Below are positions 46,090 to 58,100 of a DNA stretch of 64,000 nt, one piece after another. Source of the DNA: Icerya purchasi (Eukaryota; Arthropoda; Insecta; Hemiptera; Monophlebidae). Position 1 is the first letter of the stretch, and each line of letters starts with the position of its first letter. The notes below the pieces were generated by a model. The model had not been told where the DNA came from and did no database searches. It saw nothing but the letters and a program-made list of their open reading frames with translations. The stretch spans positions 455,389,576 to 455,453,575 of the forward strand of contig CM077116.1 of NCBI GenBank assembly GCA_039619475.1, read 5' to 3'. The position numbers were made by a program, and so were the translations under genes.

Positions 46090-49000
46090 GTTATTCGGTT
46101 TGATGTTTGCACTCGTCCTGCTTAGCTTCCGTTTTTATTTTATCATTTCCCACCGGCTTATTTCTAGTTTCTTTCGGTCTTTTTTCTATTTTCCATATTT
46201 CTCGTTTCTTTCCTTATTATATCTTGTCAATTTAGAACATTACAGTGCAACTGTCGCAGCCTTAGGGCGAATGAAAATTCTCTTGAAGGCTTGCTGGATT
46301 TATATAATACAAATATTTCGCTACTTTCAGAAACTTGGTTAAAAGATTCTTCTGGTTTTAACATTCAAGGCTTTTTTTTGACTAGCTCCAATCGTAGCAA
46401 CGAATATGAAGGTCCAACTATTTTAATCAAAAATGATATCCATTTTTTAACTTACGATATTTCCCCTCCTATTCCATCTAATCTGTTCAGTCCGAACCTT
46501 TTTTACATTTCCATTTCCAATAACTCTCGTAAACCATTTAACTTTATTTCAGCTTACATTCCTCCTAATTATGATGTACGTAGCTTTCCTTTTCAATCCT
46601 TTATTAATTTTTTTCCTGCTGATTCGAACGTACACTTTCCTCTTTGGGACCGTAATGGTTACAATAGCAATGGTTCTGTGTTAGAAAACATTATCGTACA
46701 AAATGATTTAATCTTTCTTAACGATAGCTCTCCCATCTATGCTAAAAATGTTTCGTGTCGCAGCTCCGTCGACCCGTCATTTGCTTCTCCGAATCTTAGT
46801 CTTAAGTGTTCATGGTTAACTTCTTTGGAAGCGATCATATTCCTATCATTATTTCTTTTGATGATTTTCCTTCTCCTAATTCTTCTTCACGCCCCCACAC
46901 GGATCCTCTCTAAAGTAGACTGGGCCATCTTCCGCTTTCTCGTTGACTCTGCGCTCTCTTCAATTTCTCTTAATTTAAACGCATCTTCCCAATACGACTT
47001 CTTTCTTGAATCAATTTCTTTTGTCTTAACTTACTCTTCTCCTCCTATCCGATCAGCTTCTTATAAAAAACCCAGAACGTCTTCCTCGTTATGGTGGAGT
47101 GAGGAGTGTAAAGCGGCCTTTAATTTAAGTAAGTCTACTTATAGAACTTTTCACTTCTGTCTTTCTATTTCTAACTTTCAAGCTCATAAGAGTGCCAATG
47201 CCAAGGCCAGATTTGTTTTTAAAATAGATAAAAATAACTCATGGAAAAGCTTCTGCTCCTCTTTTTCTCGATCCAATCCCATTTCGTATGCGTGGAAAAT
47301 GGCCAAGACCTATAAATTCTCGCTTTCCTAATGTCCTTCCAACCATAATTTTCCTCCTGAAAAATGAATACTATTTATGGATTCTATAGTTCCTAGTTAT
47401 GTTCCTAGTTTCCAGGAATCCTTCTAGTTCTTCAAATTTTCTTACCTCTCCATTTACCTCATCACAACTTTATTCATCTTTAAGCAATTCCTCTAATTCT
47501 TCTCTTGCCTTAGATGAGATCACTTTTTTGTTCTTAAAAATCTTTCTGATTTCTTTCTCCAAATACACCTTTAAATATCTTTAACTACTTTCTTGGTTTC
47601 GGTTCTACTCCTCCTTCTTGGAACATTTTTAATATTGTTCCTATTCCAAAACGTTACTCTTCTTCGTGTCGACCTATTTCCCTTGCTTAATGTGTTAGGA
47701 GACTTTTTGAAAATTTAATTAACAGATGTCTCATTTGGTGGCCCGAATATAGCAATCTGTTACCTAACAGTATGTTCGGTTTTTGTCCTGGACGTGGTTG
47801 CGTCGGCATGTTTCTATCGGACGTTTGTGTAATTTATTAATAAAATAATTTCAATTGCTGCTTTTGTTGATATTTCAGCTACCTTTGGTAACGTTTACCT
47901 TCTCAAACTCTTTGATATAATACTCTGAATTAACATTTCTGCTCACTTTGCTTCTCTTATTATTACTCTCTTTCAATGCAGATTCTTTCCTTTCCTTTCT
48001 ACTCTTTCATCAGGTTAATTTTCCGGGAGTTGCCTTAAGATTTCTGCCATAAAACCTACGCTCGTTAATATTTACTTTATCAAAATCGCTTCTCTTCTTC
48101 TTAACTCTACTTCGTTTTTCTTTGCTGACGATGTGCTCATCTACTCTGCCAACTCCTGTCTCCTAAGTTCTCTAATGTTACTAGAAAATGCTCTTTCTAA
48201 TATTCATCTCTCTATTTCTCCTTCTAAATCATCGTCTGTTGTCTTTACTCTTCGTCCTTTTGATCCTTCTTTGGTTAGTTTTACCTTAAATAGCAGTCTA
48301 ATGGCTCTTGTAAATTGTTTTCATTATTTAGGAATCTTTCTTGATAGCCGTCTCTTCTTTCACAATCGCATTAATCATCCGTATCTATCCTCTTTTAAAA
48401 GGCTCAATTTGTTAAAAGTTCTTTCTCATATAACTTGGGGATGCGATCCCTATATCCTTTCTATGTTTATAAATCCTTTATCCGCTCTGTCTTGAGCTAC
48501 TGTTGCTTTATTTATGGCAATTCCTCCAGGTCTCTTTTTTCAAAATTAGATCGTATTCAGAATACATATCTGCGCCTCTGCCTTGGTGCTCTAAGATTTT
48601 CCCCAGTTCCGGTTATCTTTGTTGAATCCCATATTCCTCCTTTCCTTATTCGTAGATCCTATTTGGGTTATCATTTTTTGATTAAACGCCTGCCTACTTA
48701 TTCCGCTTCACTTGTTTTTTCCTACTCTTCTATTCTTCATAAGTTGCGATTTTTCTCTAATAAAACTCCAATTTTATCCTTTATTTCTGTTCGTCTTCTT
48801 CAATTTTTGCCGATAAACTTCCTTATTTCTATTTCAGTTTTTCTAGTTTTCTTCATCCTATTAATTGTTTTTTTTTTAACCGTTCTGTTCTAAATTTGTT
48901 CTCAACATGTCGTTAAATTCTCCAATTTTTTAGGTTCTCTATTTCCTACATGTATCACTATCTCTACTGACCGTTCTAAAGAGCTAAGCGGAGTTGGTTC

Positions 49001-49790
49001 TGCTTTTTTTTTTGTCCCGTCTTAAATTATTCTGAATCTTTTAAGCTTTCTTCCTTTTATTCAATTTTTTATATGGAATGTGTTACTATTCTATACACTA
49101 GTCTTTTTGTTTTCTCATCACTGGTTTTCTATAAAGTGCTCATTATTTCAGATTCTAAAAGTATTCTCCAAGCTATCTCATTTTCTCTTCCTACCGATTA
49201 TGTAATACTTCTTATTCGCTTCCTCATTCATGATCTTTTCCTCCTCCAATCGATCGAGATCGATCTTCTGTGGATTTCAGGTCATTTGGGTAGTGCGGGT
49301 AATGAGATGATGGATTCCTTAGCCAGCTCTTCCATTTCCAGGGGCACATGTTTGGGTACATTTTCAGTCCATAATATTGTTCTTCTTTTTTCAGTCGCTT
49401 ATTCCAAATTATGCCTATTCTTCTTCATTTTCTAATCCTGCCTCTTTATATTTCTCTATTTAGCCATCTCTTCCTTCTCGCCTATGGATCCTTGACTTCC
49501 CTTCTTTTGAACGCTCTACAACCTCCGCCATTTGCAGTCTTCGTTTTTAGTCTCTTTCCTGCATCATTTTCTCAGTTTTATCTGCATTTACTCCACTTCG
49601 CCCTTTTCATCCCCCTTCCACATATTTTCCTTGTGGTTTTGTTTGAATGTGCCGTATTTCCTGCTGAACAAACGTCCTTCTACTCTTTTCTATTAAAACT
49701 CGGTGTTTCTACTCACCTTAAGAGTGCTTATTACATATTCTCATTTTCTTCATAGAAATAATAAAAGATCGTATTAAAGTGTTGGATGCG
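46090..49790 (+). mobile_element. I-like LINE, near full-length ORF2 but heavily degraded
   Basis: The plus strand keeps the full domain order. The AP endonuclease starts NCRSLRANENSLEGLLDLYN (about 46245), with the SETWL motif. The linker includes SWKSFCSSFSRSNP. RT remnants lie at about 47400-48500 (FFADDVLIYS, FHYLGIFLDSRLFFH). LRLCLGALRFSPVP is near 48570. RNase H traces include ISDSKSILQAI and LLWISGHLGSAGNEMMDSLA. Many stops and frameshifts occur. It is a diverged relative of the minus-strand copy at 42602-45305 and still carries the endonuclease that copy lost. No ORF1 was recognised. Confidence 0.85.
46291..47331 (+). pseudogene. I-like LINE endonuclease and linker segment
   Basis: A 346-residue open stretch. 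The reading frame opens earlier, at about 46240. The SETWLKDSSGF block contains the catalytic Glu, and SNVHFPLWDRNGY corresponds to the family's N-x-H-x-x-W-D motif with Asn changed. The C-terminal ~60 residues match the linker of the minus-strand copy. Confidence 0.8.
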
Positions 49791-51583
49791 TTTTGGGAGA
49801 ATGGACTTTCTTCATGATTTTTCTTTATTTAAAAAAAGTCAAAAAAGATATTTTGAAAAAATTGATGTAATAAAATACGTATAATTTAACCAGAGTTGTC
49901 ATTAGTTTAATTTTACGCTAACTTTGTCTTTGTAGTATAGTCAAGTGAGCGTAAGCCGAACGTAATCAGCTGAAAAATGATGTTTCGGATGAACAAATGT
50001 AGAGTTTTAAAGTACTATTGTTAGCATATTCGTTAAATATTTACAAAATTAGACTGAAAATATGATATGACGGTGGACGGTATCTTTTTGTGCAGAATTA
50101 CTGATAGTGATGTACAAATGCTTTATAGTGACGTAGAAGAATTTTGAATATTTTTGTTTCTCACTAACGAAAATTGTAACGTTTAATTACTGAAATTTGT
50201 AGAAGATCGCAAGTAATGAATAAATAGGAACGTTCAATGTGACGGCGTCAAAATAACTTCACGAATAAAAAAAAAAAAAAAACTTAAATTCGATCATAGT
50301 AGAAATTTATTTAGATGTAGAGTTTCCTTGCAGTCATTTGGATATTTATCTTATAGCAAATCGCAGCGAGCAGCTGTAATCCTTAAATATATTTACAATT
50401 ACGAAACCTGAAACTTGAAACAATTTCCAAGTTATCACTGGTCGAAAATAAATAAAAAGTGTGAGGTAATTTTTAAATCGGTTTTTATAATTTAGTGATT
50501 TTCATATATTACAAATCTATTTGCGGTTTAGTTTTATTTATTGACTTAAGTTATAAGAAATTGTTTAATTTTAAACTCTAACTGCTATAATTTGTATAAA
50601 TCTTAAGGGTTTTTTAGTCATAGTAAATATACTGAAGAACATAAATAATCTGGATGATACAAATTCATCGCTATAGTTCATAAATGTAAAAAAAAAAATG
50701 AAGTGCCTCGGGGCACAGGGCAGAAGTGAAACTTCAAAGGCGTTGTCCCCAACTTTGATTTAAGGTTATAGTATTAGTATCAAATGTACCAAGAGTAAGA
50801 ACCAGATGGGAAGATCTGTGGTGCTTATAAACATGTCTATAAAGGTTCACTTATAGAAAAACAAAAATGCTCGATGCCTTTCTTTTTCCGATTCTTTATA
50901 TCCATTTTTTATGTTTGATTAATTTTTAATATTTGAAGTTCTAATAAATTTATTTCCTTTTTTTTTAATATATATATCTCAAAGTGGTATAAAATGCAAT
51001 AACATGCAACATAACCAATTCTTTATATCCTCATTTTCGTTTAATTGTTGTTTTTCGTGGAGACTCATCATCCATTTTTTGGTCACTTGATGACATTTTT
51101 AAAATGAAATACATAAGGCACTGTATAAGCGTGGACATTTACGATTTTATACAACTATTACGTATAGAAGGAGCGGACTGTCCGTTATATTTCTTAACTT
51201 GGTCTGCCGCTTGTAACGAGTAAGAACGGAGAGCCGAGCGCGTAAATTTTAATTCAATAGATTATTGACTACGTGTCTATTACGAATTTTTAGATGTATT
51301 AAGAACTATCAGTCATAACATACGTTCGCTCGCTCGTTTTTCGCGTTAACTCCCCGTATTTTTATTTATATATAAGGCGCGTATAAAGAAATTTCACTTC
51401 AAAAAGAATTTTCATACACGTATAAGTAATACCCTAAATTCTAATTCAACATGTAAATTCTTAACGAACTTATCAGCATAAAAGACCGTTTGGCGATGAC
51501 TGTATTTCTTCTAAATATTTGAATGTTATAATTTCTTAAATTTCTTTATTATAATTTAAATATGTATTTTTCTGTATTTATAG
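49791..51583. other. spacer without recognised features
   Basis: AT-rich; an A run lies at 50269-50282. Nothing supported. Confidence 0.4.
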
Positions 51584-51649
51584 GTATTTATTAGTGTAGA
51601 CGAATACTATGAAAAAGAATTTGCTACTTATTTGAAACGGCAAAGAAAG
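51584..51649 (+). CDS. candidate 66-bp internal exon, unidentified gene
   Basis: A good acceptor (tttttctgtatttatag) and donor (aaag|gtaaca) bracket 66 bases open in phase 0 on both sides, encoding VFISVDEYYEKEFATYLKRQ plus RK. Only one of three frames is open. I do not recognise the protein. No neighbouring exon was identified, so a chance occurrence is quite possible. Confidence 0.3.
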
Positions 51650-52778
51650 GTAACAGAGTTCTAAAAACCTGGATGATAAACGGTAATTTGATTATTTTAT
51701 AACGATTAAAAATGTATGCTTTAGTTTTTAGTTTCCTGCGTTACGTTATTCAACGTATGTATATATTTTATTCTATTGTGATATTACGATAACTAAAATT
51801 TGGTTTTGATGAATTGTCGTTGTCAGAATTAGAATGAGTTGTGTAGTTAATACTACAAATACCTGATAGATGGCGCTTTACACCCCATTAAAACATAATT
51901 TATTCTAAAATATTCGTTTACCGTTCGTATTTGAGATTTTTTTTGTTGAAAAAGATTATATAATTATGAAAATCATTAAGATTTAGATCGATCAGAAATT
52001 CTGGTATGTAATGTGTCTCGGATTCAGAGGGGAGCTAGATGAGATATACATATGTCGCCGACAGTAATATAAATGACAAAGTGGTTGAAGTTAATACAAA
52101 AAATACTTCTGATGAAGTTTTATTTTTACAAGAAATAATTTGAAATTATATTTCGATAAAAACAAAAACAAAAAGTTTTTTGCATAAACCAATCGGTTTA
52201 AATTAAGTTGATTAAAAGGTGTTATTTTTTTCAAAACAAGACTGGCAGTATAATTTTGCTTCCAAATGATTAAAAAATTCTTCTCCTCAAATATTTACTA
52301 GTTTTTTAGATTTTACAAAAGTTCAGATGAATTAGTAATTTTTATCTTTGTCTGTTTCTGTTTCTTTTTTTATATATGTATTTGCCTTCGCGTTTACGAT
52401 TTCGATCTTTTTACTTCCCTCTACTGACAATATAAATATGATGAATGTTCGATTTTATTTCTGAAATTTTGTGCATCTTCGTTTCTGGTATTATTTTAAA
52501 TTAAATTCGTATAATAATCTTGAATGGGAGGCCCTTCCTTCGAAGAAAAAATGGTGAAAAAATTTATCATCATATATGTGCAAACAAACAAGCAAAAAAA
52601 AACCTACCGCGTACCGAATGACTAATAAAATTAAAATTATGTTCTTTTTAAAAAATTAACTTTCTCATCCTAACAAACTGAATACTACATAAATTGAACG
52701 TCAAATAAAATTTTTTATATATATGTTAATATTTGTAATTTTTTATTAATAACATTATGTTTTTTTTCCTACAGAAAG

Positions 52779-52813
<35 letters not shown>

Positions 52814-54679
52814 TTAAATATTGTGGGTAGCAAAAAAATAATCGTTTTTTTAATAAAAATAAAAACTTTATTTATAATGAATTATCTACAGCGGCGGCAG
52901 CAGCGTTGCGCCGGTATTGTTGCTGCTACGATGGTTTTCAAGCTAATTTTGATACACTCATGAGATGTTTTTGATCAAGTTCTCTTTTCTTTATATGTTT
53001 AAAATTCCATAACTGTTTATGTGATTAGAAAAAAGTTAATGAAACATAGTAGGATTTATTCAATTTTTCGAAATACAAATATATATTTATAAAATCAGCG
53101 ATTGATTAAAACTCATTTTTATTTTGAATAATTTTTATACAGTTGAAAATAAAGTGTATTAACTTTCAATAAAAATAAAAAATAGAGTATTGTTAAAATT
53201 AAGAATATTTCAAATCGTATAACGTTTTTACATGCAAAAATTTACGATTTATCAATATTTAAATAGAGAATTATTATTAATCGATTTGTTGAATGTTTAT
53301 TTATTATTCAATACGAGCGTTAAAGGACATGTTCATTTTTTTTAACACAATAAATTAGATTTATCTTAGAAAATTTCTATAAATATTCATTTTATGTAGC
53401 ATTTAGTTCATTGGGGGACACAAAGAGAAAGTTTTACAGAGAAAAAGTTTTATAGAGAAAAAGTATATAATTTCATTAATGAACTCATTTATATTCTTTT
53501 TTATATATAAAAATTAACTGAATTCTTTTTAGGATAGAAAACGTAAATTTAAAATTTTGCATTTTTACAGTATTGAATATTTTGGGGAAAAAAACTTAAT
53601 CTTTGCATGGGGAAATTAAATTTTTTTCTGTTCAAGATCGCAGGACTTCGAGAAAACCGTTGCCCTTCCCTCCTTATGTTCAGAGCGGACAATTTGACTA
53701 AATCTGCTTTTTATTTGTTAGAATCACTTTGCTCGTTGTGTTTTTATTAGCTCGTTTTAATTCATTTAGCCAGTGTGTGTGGTTTCGTGATGCACTTAAT
53801 AAAAAAGTACTTAACATTTTGGTCCTCCTTCTGGCTGAAAGCCGAATATATTGCCAGGAAAGGTATTGCATATTATTTCGGATACTAAGATGTTTGTTTA
53901 GTTTACACCTGCAGACTTGGTTTTGAATCAAGATACTGAGGGTAAAAAGGATCGTCATTAGAGTTGGGAATTTGTTTTTCTTTTTGCTGATCTTGCATTT
54001 TACCTTACTTTTTTGGGAGTAAATTATATAACATGGGTGGGTTATATGGAGGATGAGGCCATTTTGTGCTTGAATTGAATACTTACATCTATTGTAATAG
54101 ACCGATGAGCATAAGTAAGGCCTCGATAGGGCCTTCATCAGTTTCACTATATATGTTTATTGTCGCAACAGCGCATTAGATACGCTATTAATGGACCGAT
54201 CTGATGACATATTCCATCCATTTTTACTTACTTGCAACGTATTCCAGCTGTTTCGCATGCCATTCGATGATCGAATAGATGTGATTCAAAGGGATCAACG
54301 AGATTGATGTACATTATTATTGCTCTCTGTTTTATACAAAATCGTCTCCTCGGTGCTGATTCAGAGAGTGCGTTAAAAGGGTTTGCAGCATGAAATTGAC
54401 TTTTTTTTTTTTTTTTTTTTGGCACGGATTTTTAGCTGGTCTACTTAAATTATTTCGAAATATTTTATTGCTAAACTGATCTCTGTTCTGATATATATGG
54501 CTATATGCAATCAATAAGTTCACGAAATCCAGACATAATCCGCCCATTTTTATACATTTATATATATATATATAGGAGCAGCTCCTTCGCCTGCTGGTTC
54601 AGCAATTATCTGTAGAACACTAACGGGTAATCTAGTGTAAAATTAGACAGAGAGTTCTTTATATAACCCACTGCTATTA
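51650..54679. other. spacer with microsatellites
   Basis: AT-rich. A TA repeat lies at 52784-52809 and a T run (18 bases) at 54403-54420. Open frames at 53698-54147 (minus) and 52757-52963 (plus) have no recognisable similarity. No gene is supported. Confidence 0.4.
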
Positions 54680-55834
54680 TTATTGTATAGTCTGCAACTC
54701 CAAATACCATGTGTTTGTCGGTATGTAAGCATCGATAATTCGATGAGAAGTATGAAAACGGATTGGTATCGTTTCGGAAAAGTATTCACTTATTGGCGGA
54801 GTTTTTGAAATGGCCAGCCTTAATACTTCACAGCCATCGGCATATACATCCAGACACTTCCGGTGGTCTTCAGAAAGATAGCTATTCTGAGCTCCCGAGC
54901 GCTGCTGGCTAAATCGTTCCGGGCAACGAAATAGTAGTGGTATTAGTAGTAGTAGTAGTAGTAGTGGAGCAGAGAAATCGAAGGAAAAATGTAGACTTGG
55001 CTTTTCCACTGCCGGCTAATTAAACAGGAGGGCTTTCTGTTAGGGCCTTCGATTTATTTGAAAAAGTGTCGCGGCGCGGCGCGGCAAGTTAATTAATTCG
55101 GACGACGACCTATTATTTCCGTCGCTTTTAGACGGCGCATTTAATGATATTCGGTAAAGGTATCACCGGTCGGTTAGTAGAATTGCTTTTAACTGGCTGC
55201 CTGATATTTCCAGCTCGTTTTGCGCGCGCGCGTTTATTAATTAAAACATTATATTACCTTTTTGTTCGGACCGGCTTTATCTCGGTTTGGCTGATTGTTG
55301 AGATCGGCCGCAGGTGTCGGTCTTTCAACCGGCGAGAAAGACAAAATCTTATCGAAAAATAATAATAGTACGACGAAAAATTTGCCAAAATAAATTTTAG
55401 TCGAACCGTTGCCGATAACCAGGTAATTTATAATCGAGACGTCATTTCAGCTCTTCTTACAAAAACAAAAGGAAAAACAGAAAAAAACAAAAAGCAAAAA
55501 GAATTACACGCTCAACGCGATAGTGTATTATAATTCCGTTTTATACACAAGATGAACGAAAATGCGAGTTAACAAAGAGGAATAAAAAAAAAATCGGGAA
55601 CGTTTCTTTAATTCACATTTTTATTTATTACTCTATATAATAGTTTTAAGGAACGAGAAAATTAAAAAACGTTTAAAAACAATTTTATAGAGACGAGACA
55701 CGTTTCTTTAGTTAGGCGATATAAAAGATTAACACTAGTAAAAAGTAAATGCCTTTTATGTAACAATAGGACACGGGAAATGCGATTTGTCAAACTTCCT
55801 CCTCGTCAGAATGAATGACAAATCGTCCGTGCTG
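54680..55834. other. less AT-rich region downstream of the stargazin-like exon
   Basis: Base composition is more balanced than in most of the window. An open frame of 109 codons (55009-54680, minus) has a leucine-rich start but no recognised similarity. An AGT repeat lies at 54943-54966. Two overlapping AATAAA signals on the minus strand (55620-55629) probably end the stargazin-like transcript. Confidence 0.4.
55620..55629 (-). terminator. polyadenylation signals of the stargazin-like gene
   Basis: Two overlapping AATAAA hexamers on the minus strand, about 205 bases past the stop codon. Confidence 0.5.
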
Positions 55835-56865
55835 TCATAACCTGCAACCGTCGTCTTTCGATGACGGTAACTGTTGCTGTTGACAGGCCGTGCTCGCGCC
55901 GGTTCTCGTACCTTCCGCTTTCGCGTCGGCAGCGCATTTATGTCGCGGAAACGTGTGATGCTGCTGAGTGGAGAGATGATCGTTGCAAAAAGTCACGCCA
56001 GAAGAATTGTGCGTGACAAATGTCGATTGTATGACGCCGCCGCCGCTATTGTCCAAGTTGACGCCGACTATCGGAACTTTCGTTGCGGCAGCGGCCGTCG
56101 AACAGGGCGCTAGTGTTTGATGTTGATGCAAAGAGCAGGTAGCTGGAAGACCGGAATTTCGGCGTTGATGCGTCGACGTGGCCGCAAATCGATGGTGACT
56201 TTTTAAGGTGGCGAATGTGGTGTTCGAAGAGGCGGAACATCGGTGACTGGCGCTGGTGCAGCTGGTAACTGTACGTACATTCGGAAGAGTGTTACTACTA
56301 GCGTTATTATTGTTAGCACTAGTTGCGCCGTTGTTATTGTTGGCACTGCTGATTCTGAACGCAGGGCTGATGGTATCTGTGCTGGTAATTGCGTCGATCG
56401 GCTGCTCCGAATTCGATTCCGGAGCGGTGATTTCATCGTGACCGACAAACGTGACGTGCACGTCCGGCTTGACCAGTATCTCGTTCTTCGAGCTGTTCAG
56501 CGGTTGTTCAGCCGCTACGGCGTTCGGCAACTGCGCTGTCGTCTCGCAGTTCAGTTTTACCAAGCAAGCTTTGTCGCTTCGACCGCCGGCAAGGTACGAC
56601 TCTTCCGCATTACTCTGCCGATGGATGTCGGAAAGAGTTAACTGGTAGCGGTGGTGGTGCGCGGTGACGGTGCACATAGCCGACAAGACGCTCAATATGC
56701 AGGATATGCTGGCAGCGAAGAAACACCATCCGTAGCTGTAGTCGTACGCATTGTTCGACGAACCGGACCAGTAGGATGGAATCTTTTGATACCGTGAAAA
56801 ATCCTCGTTGAAACTTCCGGTCAGCATGCAGACGAACACGAAGATGCCGGTGGACAGGAACAAAC
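55835..56865 (-). CDS. stg1: stargazin-like protein (CACNG/claudin fold), last coding exon
   Basis: The exon gives two bases plus 342 codons and TGA. It starts after acceptor ttttatcttgtgcgcag. The first ~75 residues hold two membrane segments. FLSTGIFVFVCMLTGSF corresponds to the third segment of stargazins (human: LSAGIFFVSAG). YDYSYGWCFFAASISCILSV corresponds to the fourth, with the family's SYGW motif. The remaining ~265 residues are a cytoplasmic tail rich in Ser, Thr, Asn and His, with NNNN and QQQQ runs. Family members are four-pass proteins that regulate AMPA-type glutamate receptors or calcium channels. The frame is open upstream to 57109, but that stretch looks intronic. Earlier exons were not found. 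Confidence 0.8.
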
Positions 56866-57457
56866 CTGCGCACAAGATAAAACAGAAGCCACATTTAATT
56901 TCGAGGCCAACTTCGAGCGGAAACAAATTTTTAAACCGGTGCGCGTTTACGCGCATTTTAAAAAAAAATCCCCGACCGTGGCAACAATTTTCCGCTTCGT
57001 AGTTTCGTCGTGTCGGCAGAACGATTTTCCTCAACCGGTGCAGCAGTGTAATTGATTGATAATCATCGTTAATAGTTTCGCATGGACCCGCTTGAACTGT
57101 TAACGACAAAGCAAATAATCGCAGTCAGTCTCCGTTTCAGCTCTTTCTATGTACATAGTCGTACTGCGCGCACTAAAAGCACGAATAGAGTATCACATTC
57201 AAGATACACACTACAGAGGTGCGAAATTGATTTTTTAAATTTCCCCGAAATTAAAGATCGAAAAAATATTACTATAAATTATCATCGGTATACGGCACAC
57301 AGCGATCGCAGTATTCTGTTTTCCTACTGCGCGACAAAAGAAAATTTACTTTAGTGACGCAAGAACATAGAAGAATTTCTTAACCCCAACGTAAAAATAA
57401 TATAATTAACCAGAGCATCAATCCCTTTGTTGATACTTTGCCTTAAACGTTACGTAT

Positions 57458-57461
<4 letters not shown>

Positions 57462-57506
<45 letters not shown>
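57462..57506. repeat. (TA)n microsatellite
   Basis: About 45 bases of uninterrupted alternating TA. Confidence 0.9.
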
Positions 57507-57508
<2 letters not shown>

Positions 57509-57587
57509 ATAATGTTTTGGGACAAAAAGCGTGATGGGGGTCGGGCTAAGAATGACGTTGTCATTAATATAATTACCCCCCATTCGA

Positions 57588-57740
57588 AAAAATGTCCCAA
57601 TTTTATTGTAACGCAAAATGTCCCAATTTTATGTAACGTTTGTTATATTTCATAGGATTTTTGTAATTGTTATTTAAAAAATGTCACAATTTTATGTAAC
57701 GGAATATGTAACGAAAAAATGTCTTAATTTTATATAATGA
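57588..57740 (+). repeat. short degenerate tandem repeat, aatgtcccaattttatgtaacg-like
   Basis: Four diverged copies of a ~22-base unit occur at irregular spacing near 57590, 57616, 57680 and 57717. Probably part of an uncharacterised dispersed repeat. Confidence 0.55.
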
Positions 57741-58100
57741 AAGTTAAATGTTAGAATAGGATTTTTGTGATTATGTTATTTCCAGTAAGAATTACGTTGT
57801 AAATTTTGATCATTTTATACAAAGTATAGAAGAGAAAGAGACAGAAATGAAAGCAAGAGGGGTCAAGGGGCTGTCCTTGCGAGGCCAAAAGTCTTTTCGT
57901 TCGTAAGACATTTTCGTAGAAAAACAGCAGTATTTTCGGTTCGTCATAGCAGTTTTGAGGTGCTCAATTACCCCCAAAAAACTAGCGCATTGATAGAGCC
58001 AAATTTATTACTTTTTTAGCAGAAATAAACAACTTCAAAAGTTCCGTTACCTGCTCGCTGTCACCGAAACATGTCGGCGATTTGTTTCCAAATATATTTC

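Larger units (their letters stand above)
57110..58100 (-). other. probable intron of the stargazin-like gene, with microsatellite
   Basis: Contains the longest TA repeat of the window (57462-57506). It is followed by three loosely repeated aatgtc-caattttat-gtaac units (57590-57740). No exon was recognised. Confidence 0.4.

Noticed and set aside
53698..54147. Minus-strand frame of 149 codons
   Set aside because: Composition typical of non-coding AT-rich sequence, no recognisable domain.
54680..55009. Minus-strand frame of 109 codons with a leucine-rich segment
   Set aside because: The leucine run comes from an AGT/AGC-type microsatellite; no family similarity.
56243..56648. Several plus-strand and alternative minus-strand frames over the stargazin-like exon
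   Set aside because: Shadows caused by the less AT-rich coding sequence; only the minus frame with SYGW matches a family.
56866..57109. Upstream extension of the stargazin-like open frame to an ATG at 57109
   Set aside because: A strong splice acceptor ends at 56866 and the extension has no family similarity, so it is probably intron.
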